A stretch of DNA of 19,313 bases from an uncultured Rubrobacteraceae bacterium (GCA_902805985.1 CADCUW010000102.1:1-19313), one strand, 5' to 3'. Shown: positions 6,777-14,143, counted from the stretch's first letter. Notes: generated from the letters alone by a model not told the origin. Translations and numbers: made by a program.

Positions 6777-8126
6777 ATGGAGTATGAGGAGTATCTCGAG
6801 CAGGGCGAGACCCTGGCGAGCGAGGGTCTGATCGAGGAGGCGCTCTCCCGTTTCGAGCAGGCCCTGGCAGCCGCCCCGGAGAACCCGGAGGCCATAGAGG
6901 CGGTCGGCAGGGCGCTCTTGAACCTGGGCCGCCTGGAGGAGGCCGAGGCGAGCTTTCTGGACGCTCTTGAGATCGACCCTGAGTGGGTCGCCCCGCGGAT
7001 GGGTCTCGCGCTGGTGGCTTTGGGACGGGACGAGCCGTTCAAGATCGTTCACCACCTCGAGCGGGCCATCGAGGCCGACCCGGGCTACCCCGAACCCTAC
7101 GTCGAGCTCGGTCGCTACTACGGCTACATGAACGAGCCGGCGCTGGCCAAGGCCACCTTCGAGCGCTGGACCGCCCGCCACCCGGAGGACGCCGACATGC
7201 TCATAAACGCCGGTCTCACCCTCTTTGACGCCTCGGATTTTGCGGAGGCGTACGGCTTCTTCGAGAAGGCGGTCGAGGCGGCGACGGAGGAGGAGCAGCG
7301 CAGCGGGGCGCTCACGTTCCGGGCCAACGCCCTGGACATGCTCGGCCGCTACGACGAGGCGGTCACAGCCTACGAGGAGGTCATCGCCGAGACCCCCGAG
7401 TGGTGGGAGGCCCACGCCAACCTCGGCATCTGCCACGCCCGCAACGGCCACGTGGAGAGGGCCGAGGCCGCCTTCCGGCGGGGCCTCGCGGATTGCCCCG
7501 GCTCGCCGGAGATAAGGGACGAGCTCGCCGCGCACCTGCTCTCCCAGGGAGGGGACCTCCAGGAAGCGTTGAAACTCTCGGAGGAGGCGGTGGCGCTCGG
7601 GCGGGACGAGATCCGGCACCTCATAACTTTGGGCGAGGTGAAGCTCGCCCTCGGCGACGACGAGGGGACCGCGGAGGCCTACCGGGCCGTGCTGGCCCTC
7701 GACCCTGAGAACCCGGACGCCCACCTGGAGCTCGGCATCCTGCACGAGCGCCGCGGCGAGATGACGGAGGCCGAGGAGCACTTCGTGGAGTCCCTGAAGG
7801 CGGACCCGGGCAACCCGCGCGCCCTCTACTCCTACGCGAGCCTGTACTACACGGCCGACGACCTGGAGACGGCGGAGGAGATCCTGGAGCGCGCCGTCGC
7901 TGCCGACGCCGAGTACTCCCCCGCCCTCTCCGCGCTTGCGAGCATCAGGGCCCGCCGCGGCGAGTACGGGGACGCGCTTGACTTTATAGAGCGGGCCGTC
8001 GAGGCCGGTGAGAGCGACGCGGACCACTTCAAGAGCGCCCTGGAGTTCGCCCCCCTCCACTCCGACCCCCGCTTCCGCACCCTCCTCTCCCGCATGTCCC
8101 ACGCCAGGGGCAACGGCGCGGACTAG
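6777..8126 (+). CDS. Tetratricopeptide repeat protein
   Basis: The 449-aa product is built almost entirely of 34-residue TPR units, roughly a dozen of them, with the usual Gly/Ala-Tyr/Phe-Ala-Pro pattern. Clear examples are GLIEEALSRFEQALAAAPEN near the N-terminus, LGRYDEAVTAYEEVIAETPE in the middle, and GEMTEAEEHFVESLKADPGN towards the end. There is no signal peptide or membrane segment, so it is a cytosolic scaffold for protein-protein contacts with an unknown partner. The last 25 residues (ALEFAPLHSDPRFRTLLSRM and following) are the kind of closing segment found after bacterial TPR arrays. No Shine-Dalgarno sequence precedes the ATG; a -10-like hexamer sits 6 bases upstream. The small membrane-protein gene follows 3 bases after the stop. 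Confidence 0.93.
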   Translation: MEYEEYLEQGETLASEGLIEEALSRFEQALAAAPENPEAIEAVGRALLNLGRLEEAEASFLDALEIDPEWVAPRMGLALVALGRDEPFKIVHHLERAIEADPGYPEPYVELGRYYGYMNEPALAKATFERWTARHPEDADMLINAGLTLFDASDFAEAYGFFEKAVEAATEEEQRSGALTFRANALDMLGRYDEAVTAYEEVIAETPEWWEAHANLGICHARNGHVERAEAAFRRGLADCPGSPEIRDELAAHLLSQGGDLQEALKLSEEAVALGRDEIRHLITLGEVKLALGDDEGTAEAYRAVLALDPENPDAHLELGILHERRGEMTEAEEHFVESLKADPGNPRALYSYASLYYTADDLETAEEILERAVAADAEYSPALSALASIRARRGEYGDALDFIERAVEAGESDADHFKSALEFAPLHSDPRFRTLLSRMSHARGNGAD

Positions 8127-8129
8127 GCG

Positions 8130-8342
8130 ATGCAGGCCACCGTCGCCTTCGGCATACTCCTCATCCTCGTAAGCATCGCCACCCTCTCCTTCGCCGCCTA
8201 CGCCCTGACCCGCGGCGGCAGGGGCCAGCGCGGAGGTATCGGCCCCATCTCAGAGCGGGGCATACACGTGATCGCGGGGATAAGGATGCTCTTGATAGGT
8301 ATAGCCAGCCTCGTCGTCGGCATGTATCTGTTGTTAGGCTAA
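8130..8342 (+). CDS. Small two-helix membrane protein
   Basis: A 70-aa protein with two hydrophobic helices (about residues 5-25 and 46-68), separated by a basic Gly/Arg loop (about 28-44). I do not recognise a family. The Arg/Gly-rich loop is likely cytoplasmic by the positive-inside rule. It starts 3 bases after the TPR stop and has no ribosome-binding site of its own, which suggests translation coupled to the TPR gene. It may serve as a membrane anchor or partner for the TPR protein, but that rests only on position. Confidence 0.7.
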   Translation: MQATVAFGILLILVSIATLSFAAYALTRGGRGQRGGIGPISERGIHVIAGIRMLLIGIASLVVGMYLLLG

Positions 8343-8360
8343 CCACACGCTACGCTCTCG

Positions 8361-8569
8361 GGCCTAGCTAAGGCCGAAAAGGGCGTTGAGAATAGGTCTT
8401 GGTCACTTAACCGGAGTCGGTGCCTCCCACAACGGTACGGTTTGAGAGCGAGCCTGAAGGTGAGATCCCGAGGCTTGGAGAGACACGTATCAGGGCCACG
8501 TAGTCCTGTATTCACCCAAAACTGTGGGAAGCTGCCTCTCGGGAGTCCGTCACCGAGAACAAGAGAAAC
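8361..8569 (+). ncRNA. Candidate structured RNA, possibly an orphan HEARO/omega-RNA-like element
   Basis: Between two convergent genes lies a stretch without coding potential that can fold extensively. The stems seen are 8361-8365/8371-8375 (5 bp), 8409-8413/8438-8442 (5 bp), 8449-8455/8471-8477 (7 bp with one G-U) and 8491-8496/8503-8508 (6 bp with one G-U). GGTGA in the loop at 8459-8463 can pair with TCACC at 8512-8516, which makes a pseudoknot. Segments such as CCTCCCACAACGG and ACACGTATCAGG look to me like the HEARO RNA that accompanies IscB HNH nucleases; this is memory of a pattern, not a search. HEARO elements are known to sit immediately upstream of ATGA or GTGA, and GTGA occurs at 8570-8573. 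No IscB reading frame is present. The strand and ends are provisional. Confidence 0.45.
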
Positions 8570-8598
8570 GTGAGAACAGCGGAGGTGGACTTCGCCGC

Positions 8599-9201
8599 CT
8601 AGAGAAGCTTTAAGCCGGCCGTGGCGTTTCTGAGGCCCTCCATAAAACTGTCGGTCTCCTGGCCGCGGCGGTGGGCGATGTCCTTGCTCGTCTCCAGGAT
8701 GAGGAGGTCGGGGATCTGGCGCCTGAGGCTCTCGGCGTGCCAGACGGCGGCCCTTATGTCCGCCACGTCGTCCTCGGTGCCGACCATGGCGAGCACGCGG
8801 GAGAGGCCGACGACACCGAGGTAGTCGAGGGCGACGGCGTCCTTGAGGAGGGTCGCCTCGGCGTCCGCGCCGGGCGGGGCGCCGGGAGGGTGGGCCACGA
8901 TGGCCTCGATCGCGGCCCTCGTGGCCTGCGGCGGGAAGTCGGCGTCGTTGAGGATGCGCTGCGCCACAGCGGCCGACCGTTTCGCGTGGTCCGCCGGTTC
9001 CCGCATCGCGTACGCCTTGTACAGCCCGACGTCGTGCAGGAGCGCCGCCACGCGCAGGATCTCCGCATCGTAGGAGATCCCCTCCGCGCGCGCGAGATCC
9101 TCCGCCAGCGCGTGTACCCGCACGCAGTGGCCGTAGCCCCAGACCGGGTGAGTCCCGACCCGCGCCACGAGCGCATCTACCTCTTCGACCACAGGCTTCA
9201 T
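8599..9201 (-). CDS. HD-domain metal-dependent hydrolase
   Basis: A 200-aa cytosolic HD-superfamily protein. The metal motif H...HD...D is visible as His25 (YGHCVRVH), His56-Asp57 (ALLHDVGLYK) and probably Asp121 (LLKDAVALDYLG), with His72 and His104 (IVAHPPG) as further conserved positions. The family hydrolyses phosphate esters, often of nucleotides; the substrate is unknown. The ATG at 9201 is chosen because it opens the conserved region. The open frame upstream is Arg-rich and overlaps the neighbouring gene, so it is an artefact. No Shine-Dalgarno sequence is present, but TAGACT lies 7 bases before the ATG. It follows the cobalamin-binding gene on the same strand with a 44-base gap. Confidence 0.87.
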   Translation of the reverse strand: MKPVVEEVDALVARVGTHPVWGYGHCVRVHALAEDLARAEGISYDAEILRVAALLHDVGLYKAYAMREPADHAKRSAAVAQRILNDADFPPQATRAAIEAIVAHPPGAPPGADAEATLLKDAVALDYLGVVGLSRVLAMVGTEDDVADIRAAVWHAESLRRQIPDLLILETSKDIAHRRGQETDSFMEGLRNATAGLKLL

Positions 9202-9208
9202 CGGAGAG

Positions 9209-9214
9209 AGTCTA
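9209..9214 (-). promoter_or_regulatory. -10-like hexamer TAGACT just before the HD gene
   Basis: On the minus strand TAGACT ends 7 bases before the ATG at 9201, a spacing that puts the transcription start at the start codon. No ribosome-binding site is visible, in keeping with a leaderless mRNA. Confidence 0.45.
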
Positions 9215-9245
9215 GCGAATAGGAGACCCCGCCGCGAACGCCGGG

Positions 9246-10166
9246 TTACTCGAAGACCGGCGAGAGGCGCGAAGCGACGTTTTCTCCCGGGCGCCCGGGA
9301 AACGCCTCCGGATGGAGTATGCGCGCCAGGATCTCGACGCCCTCGACCAGCCGCGGCGCCGGGCGCGAGAAGAACGAGTTGGCGTCCACCGCCCATACGC
9401 GATCTTCCTTTACGGCCGGAAGGTCCGGCCATCCGGGCAGGCTCGGGAGCGCCTTCGCCTCCCCGGCGGCCCGCTTCGCGTCGAAGCCGCACGGCATGAG
9501 GACGAGGACCTCGGGGGCGGCCTCGAAGACGGTCTCCCATTCGAGCCTGACGGACCGCTCGCCCGGGCCGGCGAAGAGTTCCCGTCCGCCGGCGAGCCGC
9601 ACCATCTCGGGGACCCAGTGACCGGCCGAGAACGGCGGGTCGAGCCACTCGATGCACCCGACGCTCGGGCACCGCAGGCCGGCGACGGTCTCCTCGATCT
9701 CATCGAGGCGGCACCGAAGCGCGGCGACGTCCCTACGGGCCCTTTCGCCGCGTCCGAGAGCCTCGCCTATCCTGACCGTGTCCTCAAGGACGTCTTCGAG
9801 GGAAGTGGGGTTGAGTACCAGCAGCTCCGGCCCGCTCCGGAGGCTTGATACGGCCTCTTCTACCAGGCTCGTGGAGACGGCGCAGACCTCGCAGAGACCC
9901 TGTGTGACGACGAGGTCGGGGGCGAGGTTTTCGAGAAGGTCAACGTCCAGGGCGTAGATGCTCTCGTCGTCGGTGACGAGGCGGTTCACCTCGGCGTCTA
10001 TCTCGGCGCCAGAGAGGGTGGGGTCTATCCTGGAGCTCGTCAGCCTCGGCAACCTCTCGACGCCGGGCGGGTGGTCGCACTCGTGGGTCACGCCGACGAG
10101 CCAATCCCCGGCCCCGGCGAAGTGGACCATCTCCGTAGCACTCGGGAGCAGGGAGACCACGCGCAA
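9246..10166 (-). CDS. Cytosolic BtuF-like cobalamin-binding protein
   Basis: The 306-aa product has the fold pattern of class III periplasmic-binding proteins of the BtuF/TroA type. The opening VVSLLPSATEMVHFAG (3-18), THECDHP, LAPDLVVTQGLCEVCAVS (82-99) and SVGCIEWLDPPFSAGHWVPEM are typical of the proteins annotated as cobalamin-binding. There is no signal peptide or lipobox, and no permease or ATPase gene is adjacent. It is thus a cytosolic member, perhaps a corrinoid carrier or sensor rather than a transport component. The start is a TTG at 10166, supported by GGGGAGGA 7 bases upstream and by the conserved N-terminus beginning at once. It is downstream of the M50-CBS gene (57-base gap) and upstream of the HD gene. 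Confidence 0.85.
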   Translation of the reverse strand: MRVVSLLPSATEMVHFAGAGDWLVGVTHECDHPPGVERLPRLTSSRIDPTLSGAEIDAEVNRLVTDDESIYALDVDLLENLAPDLVVTQGLCEVCAVSTSLVEEAVSSLRSGPELLVLNPTSLEDVLEDTVRIGEALGRGERARRDVAALRCRLDEIEETVAGLRCPSVGCIEWLDPPFSAGHWVPEMVRLAGGRELFAGPGERSVRLEWETVFEAAPEVLVLMPCGFDAKRAAGEAKALPSLPGWPDLPAVKEDRVWAVDANSFFSRPAPRLVEGVEILARILHPEAFPGRPGENVASRLSPVFE

Positions 10167-10198
10167 GCTACCGTCCTCCCCGGGAGCCCGCGTCCGAT

Positions 10199-10214
10199 GC
10201 CTCGAACCCGAGGC
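10199..10214. terminator. Small hairpin between the M50-CBS and cobalamin-binding genes
   Basis: A 6-bp perfect stem (10199-10204 with 10209-10214) has a 4-base loop and lies 9 bases after the M50-CBS stop on the minus strand. It has no T-tract; weak terminator or processing site. Confidence 0.3.
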
Positions 10215-10223
10215 CCGAAACCC

Positions 10224-11336
10224 TCACTGGCCGAGTTTGCGCCGGTCGCGCAGGAGGGCGGCCTGGCCGATATCGTCGGTGGTCAGCATGCCGACGAGGT
10301 CGCCGTCCTTTACGACGGGGAGGGCGCGGAGGCCGCTCTCCTGGAGGATGCGGTTGCCGTCGCTGAAGAGGTCGGCGTCCGGAGAGACCGTGGGGAACTC
10401 CGTGCGCATCAGGTCGCGGACGCTCGAGTACTTGTCCGGGGAGTGGGCGGCGGCCATGATCTCACCGCGCGTCAGGATGCCTACCAGCCGGCCTTCCTCG
10501 TCCACGACGGGGAAGTCCTCCTGGTAGCCGTGGAGGACGGCGTCAAAGACCTGACCGAAGTTGTGGTAGGGCGTCACGGTCTCCGTGCGGCGCTTGGTGC
10601 CCATCACGTCAGCGACCGTGAGGCCGCGCATCATCTCCTTCTGGCGGACAAACCCGGACTCGCCGCTGGCCCCGAAGAAGATGAACACGGCGACGAGGGC
10701 GAGCGTAAAGGTGTTGAGGATGAAGGCCAGGATAAAGAACCCGACGGCGAAGACCTGGCCCACGGTCGAGGCTATATCCGTGGACCTGACGGCGCCGAGG
10801 CGCGTGGCGAGCAGGCCGCGCAGGATACGCCCGCCGTCCATCGGGAAGGCCGGTATCAGGTTGAAGATGGCGAGGGCCAGGTTCATGATCCCGAGGTAGG
10901 CCAGTATCTGGCCCACGGAGGCGGAGCCTTCGAGCACGTTCACCGGACGGAGCAGGTCAGCCCCGAGCGCGAACGCGCCGGCGAAGAAGAAGGGGGCCAG
11001 CGCCACGTTCACCACGGGACCCGCCACGGCGATCTTGACCTCGTCCCACGGGTTCTCGGGCAGCGACTTGAGCCGCGCCAGCCCGCCTATGGGGAGCAGC
11101 GTTATGTCCGGCACCTCGATGCCGAACCTCTGGGCGACGAGCGAGTGCCCGAACTCGTGGAGCAGCACGCAGACGAACAGCGCCACGATGATGACCGAGG
11201 CGACGACGGCCGCCCTGACGCTCCCCCCGTTGCTGAACCCCAAATAGGAGAAGAAGGCCAGCAGCAGGAAGAAGGTCCAGTGGATCTTCACGTCTATGCC
11301 GAAGATTCGGCCTATCTTGAACGAACCGCCCATCAC
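10224..11336 (-). CDS. Site-2 protease (M50) with two CBS domains
   Basis: A 370-aa polytopic membrane metalloprotease. The zinc motif HEFGH is at 60-64 and the third ligand is in FPMDGGR (Asp167). Hydrophobic segments lie at about 20-35, 43-60, 100-127, 143-163 and 185-225. Two cytosolic CBS domains follow: about 235-290, with VTPYHNFGQVFDAVLHGYQ and LVGILTRGE, and about 300-360, with VSPDADLFSDGNRILQE and LVGMLTTDD. This is the archaeal/actinobacterial S2P-CBS type, in which adenine nucleotides bound by CBS are thought to control intramembrane cleavage. The substrate is unknown and no anti-sigma gene is nearby. Adjacent GTG (11336) and ATG (11333) starts are both possible; neither has a ribosome-binding site. 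Confidence 0.93.
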   Translation of the reverse strand: MMGGSFKIGRIFGIDVKIHWTFFLLLAFFSYLGFSNGGSVRAAVVASVIIVALFVCVLLHEFGHSLVAQRFGIEVPDITLLPIGGLARLKSLPENPWDEVKIAVAGPVVNVALAPFFFAGAFALGADLLRPVNVLEGSASVGQILAYLGIMNLALAIFNLIPAFPMDGGRILRGLLATRLGAVRSTDIASTVGQVFAVGFFILAFILNTFTLALVAVFIFFGASGESGFVRQKEMMRGLTVADVMGTKRRTETVTPYHNFGQVFDAVLHGYQEDFPVVDEEGRLVGILTRGEIMAAAHSPDKYSSVRDLMRTEFPTVSPDADLFSDGNRILQESGLRALPVVKDGDLVGMLTTDDIGQAALLRDRRKLGQ

Positions 11337-11341
11337 ACGGA

Positions 11342-11347
11342 AGTCTA
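11342..11347 (-). promoter_or_regulatory. -10-like hexamer TAGACT just before the M50-CBS gene
   Basis: On the minus strand TAGACT ends 5 bases before the GTG at 11336 and 8 before the ATG at 11333. The gene lacks a ribosome-binding site, so a leaderless start is plausible. Confidence 0.4.
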
Positions 11348-11393
11348 CCGCAAGGCCGCGAGGATCTTGTGATACCGCTCATGTCCTCCCTGC

Positions 11394-11399
11394 TAGAAT
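11394..11399 (+). promoter_or_regulatory. Extended -10 hexamer TGC-TAGAAT for the DNA polymerase gene
   Basis: TAGAAT (5 of 6 to TATAAT), preceded by TGC as in an extended -10, ends exactly 6 bases before the ATG at 11406. Transcription would start on the A of the start codon. No Shine-Dalgarno sequence exists, so a leaderless mRNA is expected. Confidence 0.55.
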
Positions 11400-11405
11400 C
11401 GCCTG

Positions 11406-14135
11406 ATGGAGGAAAAGACGACGTCCTACACCCTCGTCACCGACCCCGAAGAGCTACCCGCAGTCGCCTCGGCGCTCGAAGGGGCCGGGGCCGTCGGCAC
11501 CGACACCGAGACCACGAGCCTCTCCCCCAGGGACGGCAGGGCCCGCCTCCTACAGCTCGCGGTTCCGGACCAGACCTTCGTCATAGACCTCTTCGAGGTT
11601 GCGGATATATCCCCCTTGAAGGAGGTGCTCGAGAACGGCCCGGTAAAGGTTTTTCACAATTGCGTTCCCCTGGATACCGATGTTCTGACCCCACGGGGAT
11701 GGCGTCCCATCGGCAGCATCTCGCGGGGCGACACCGTCATGGGATATTCCGAAGGTCGCCAGAGGTGGACGACGGTAACGGAGCACATAGACGGCGGCCA
11801 CCAGGAGGTGATCGAGACCTTCAACACGCGGAGGAGGTGGCGGTCGACGGCTTCCCACAGGTGGGTATGCCACGTTCGACAAGGCAAACGGGGCGACAGG
11901 ATCGAAGAAGTCTATAGGACGACCGACGACCTGCGTGCCCGGCCGAAGAACTTTGATCGGGTGGTCCACTCGGCGTCGTTCATTAACCCTTTCCCTTCGG
12001 ACGTGTCGCCCGACGAAGCGGCATTGATGGCCTGGCTTTGGGGAGATGGAACGGTTCACGCGAAGGGAAGGTACAGCCCCAAGCGGCCGGGCTTCGGCGG
12101 AGGAAACCGCATCCCGACGTGCAGCATCACGCAGTCGGAGAACAACCGGGACTACTGTGCCCGAATAGAGACCTTGCTCCGTTCTTTGGGAATCGAACCC
12201 GAGTACGGGAGACTTCCCGAGTCCCCGCATATCAGAAGGTACAAGGTTCCGGGCAGGTTGGTCACTGGCGTATACGAGAAAGCCGGCATGGATCTTGACG
12301 ACCCCAACTACGAGGACTTCGTGCTCGGACTCTCCGCAGAGGCCCTAGGCGCATGGTTCGAGGCGTTTTGGTTCGCCGAGGGGTCAAAGTCGCGGCCGTT
12401 TCCGCAGGTGTTCTGTCAGACGCGCAAGGCGAACCCGGGCAAATTCGAGGCGCTACTCCTGGCCGGTCATCTTCTCGGCCACACCCCGAAACCGGGTGGC
12501 GAAGACTTCCTCAACTTCGGCAGGCCCACGACGACGATGAGGAAAGTCGAACACCGGAGCCTGGGCACGGAGAGGGTGGCGTGCCTGACCACGGAGACCT
12601 CCAATTTCGTGATGCGGCAGGGCGACTTCGTAACCATCACCGGAAATTCCAAGTTCGACTACCAGTTCATAAAGGAGTTGCACGGCATCTCCGCGGCCCC
12701 CGTCTTCGACACGATGCTCGCGGCCCAGATCCTCGACGGCGGCCGGCAGGGCGCGGCGTACGGGTTGGACGCGGTGGCGGAGCGTTACCTGGAGGAGTCG
12801 CCGGACAAGTCCGAGCAGCGCAGCGACTGGTCCGGGAAGCTTACGGGGCGGCAACTGGAGTACGCCGCGCGCGACGCGGCCGTGTTGCTGCCGCTGCGCG
12901 AGAAGCTTCTGGAGGCGCTCGAAGCCGAGGAGCTCGTCCGGGTCTCCAGGATAGAGTTCGCGGCCGTCTCCTCCATAGCGGAGATGGAGCTCGCCGGGGT
13001 CAAGCTCGACGTGGCGCGGTGGAGGGAGCTCGAGAAGGTCGTCAGGGAGCGGCGAGACGAGGCCGCGCTCGCGCTTGAGGCGCATTTTCCCGAGCCCGAA
13101 GGCGTGTTGCCCCTCGAAGGACTCGGGCCGCGGTTGAACTTGAACAGCCCGCAGCAGATCACGGACGCCTTCCGCTCCATCGGCGTCGAGCTCGCCGACA
13201 CGAAGGTCTGGACGCTGCTCAAGGTCGACCACCCGGCGGCCAGAGACCTGCTCCGCTACCGCGAGCTCCAGAAGAAGCTCGGCACGTACCTCGAGACCTA
13301 CCCGAAGTTCATCCACCCGAAGACCGGGCGCATCCACGCAAGCTTTCTGCAGTGCCGGGTTCCGACCGGGCGTCTCGCGTGCGCGAACCCGAACATCCAG
13401 CAGATACCGCACGAGGAAGAGTTCCGCCGCTGCTTTGTGGCCGAGGACGGCTACACCCTCGTCATAGCGGACTACTCGCAGATAGAGCTCAGGATCCTCG
13501 CCGAGGTCTCGGGCGACCCGGCCTTCGTCGATGCCTTCCAGAAGGGCGAGGACCTTCACAGCCTGACGGCGGCGACGATGTACGGGGTGCCGATGGAAGA
13601 GGTCACCAGGGACCAGCGATCTGACGCCAAGCGCATAAACTTCGGCCTGATGTATGGCCGCGGCGCCAGGAGCCTCTCGGCCCAGCTCGGCACCGACGAG
13701 GCTCGAGGACGCCAGCTCATAGACGAGTACTTCGCCAACTACCCGAAGGTCCAGCGCTTCCTGCAGAGGACCGCCAACCGGGCCACCAGGGACAGGACGC
13801 TCAGGACCCTCGCGGGTCGCATCCGCAAGTTCGGCAACGACCCCGTCGAGGACGACCGGGGCGCCATGAGGCGCGAAGCGATGAACTACCCGATCCAGGG
13901 CTCCAGCGCCGACATCGCCAAGCTCGCCCTCGCCTACATGCGCCAGGAACTTCTGGGCCTCGACGCCCGCCTCGTCAACTCCATCCACGACGAGTTCGTC
14001 GTCGAATGCAAAGAGGACCTGACGGACGTGGTCTCCGAGAAGATGAGCGCGGCGATGACGAGGGCCGGGGAGCGCATCCTGGAGAAGGTACCCGTCGAGG
14101 TCGAGGTCGTCGTCTCGCGGGAGTGGACGAAGTAG
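11406..14135 (+). CDS. Bifunctional 3'-5' exonuclease/family-A DNA polymerase, intein-containing
   Basis: The 909-aa precursor would splice to 580 aa. The exonuclease part has Exo I Asp33-x-Glu35 (GTDTETTSL), Exo II His84-Asn85 joined to SKFDYQF (415-421) after splicing, and Exo III Tyr486-x3-Asp490 (YAARD). The family-A polymerase part has motif A (DYSQIELR from 689), motif B (Lys742 with NFGLMYG 745-751) and motif C (HDE 861-863). The N-terminal 5'-nuclease domain of classical PolA is missing, as in the actinobacterial proteins annotated as bifunctional 3'-5' exonuclease/DNA polymerase. It is therefore probably a second, repair-type polymerase acting on chromosomal DNA. The start is the ATG at 11406, with a -10-like element 6 bases upstream and no ribosome-binding site. 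The mature protein depends on splicing, because Exo II is split. Confidence 0.93.
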   Translation: MEEKTTSYTLVTDPEELPAVASALEGAGAVGTDTETTSLSPRDGRARLLQLAVPDQTFVIDLFEVADISPLKEVLENGPVKVFHNCVPLDTDVLTPRGWRPIGSISRGDTVMGYSEGRQRWTTVTEHIDGGHQEVIETFNTRRRWRSTASHRWVCHVRQGKRGDRIEEVYRTTDDLRARPKNFDRVVHSASFINPFPSDVSPDEAALMAWLWGDGTVHAKGRYSPKRPGFGGGNRIPTCSITQSENNRDYCARIETLLRSLGIEPEYGRLPESPHIRRYKVPGRLVTGVYEKAGMDLDDPNYEDFVLGLSAEALGAWFEAFWFAEGSKSRPFPQVFCQTRKANPGKFEALLLAGHLLGHTPKPGGEDFLNFGRPTTTMRKVEHRSLGTERVACLTTETSNFVMRQGDFVTITGNSKFDYQFIKELHGISAAPVFDTMLAAQILDGGRQGAAYGLDAVAERYLEESPDKSEQRSDWSGKLTGRQLEYAARDAAVLLPLREKLLEALEAEELVRVSRIEFAAVSSIAEMELAGVKLDVARWRELEKVVRERRDEAALALEAHFPEPEGVLPLEGLGPRLNLNSPQQITDAFRSIGVELADTKVWTLLKVDHPAARDLLRYRELQKKLGTYLETYPKFIHPKTGRIHASFLQCRVPTGRLACANPNIQQIPHEEEFRRCFVAEDGYTLVIADYSQIELRILAEVSGDPAFVDAFQKGEDLHSLTAATMYGVPMEEVTRDQRSDAKRINFGLMYGRGARSLSAQLGTDEARGRQLIDEYFANYPKVQRFLQRTANRATRDRTLRTLAGRIRKFGNDPVEDDRGAMRREAMNYPIQGSSADIAKLALAYMRQELLGLDARLVNSIHDEFVVECKEDLTDVVSEKMSAAMTRAGERILEKVPVEVEVVVSREWTK
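11661..12647 (+). other. Intein (329 aa) in the Exo II motif of the DNA polymerase
   Basis: Residues 86-414 of the precursor. The first residue is Cys86 (CVPLDTDVLTPRGWRPIGSI, block A). Block B is T148-A-S-H151 (STASHRWV), and the C-terminal blocks are RVACLTTETSNFV and VTITGN. The final residue is Asn414 and the +1 extein residue is Ser415. The penultimate residue is Gly instead of the usual His. Two LAGLIDADG-like motifs occur: AWLWGDGTV (acidic Asp214) and FWFAEGSK (Glu325). Both catalytic acids are kept, but the second motif is degenerate. Removing it joins HN to SKFD and restores a perfect Exo II motif. A 60-base sample (11881-11940) has 36 G+C against 43 in host sequence (13021-13080), in keeping with separate origin. 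Confidence 0.93.
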
Positions 14136-14143
14136 GTTTCGTA

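Noticed and set aside
6696..8102. 468-codon open frame on the minus strand opposite the TPR gene
   Set aside because: It has no family pattern or ribosome-binding site and mirrors the codon periodicity of the real TPR gene on the other strand.
8409..8443. Group II intron domain V
   Set aside because: The ACGGTACGGTTT stretch recalls domain V, but the catalytic triad stem and bulge pattern are missing and there is no reverse transcriptase.
8343..8598. A riboswitch (cobalamin or c-di-AMP type) in the structured gap
   Set aside because: The gap lies between two convergent 3' ends, so it is not upstream of any gene, and the conserved cores of those riboswitches do not match.
9202..9672. N-terminal extension of the HD protein to 357 residues
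   Set aside because: The added stretch is Arg/Gly-rich, unconserved in character, and overlaps the cobalamin-binding gene.
10957..11382. ATG at 11382 with a good GGGAGG site on the minus strand, in a different frame from the M50 gene
   Set aside because: Its translation is Arg-rich nonsense after about 20 codons, while the M50 family sequence begins properly at 11333-11336. I see no frameshift that would join the two.
12453..13988. 511-codon open frame on the minus strand opposite the polymerase
   Set aside because: It overlaps fully with clear polymerase motifs on the plus strand; long antisense frames are expected in GC-rich genes.
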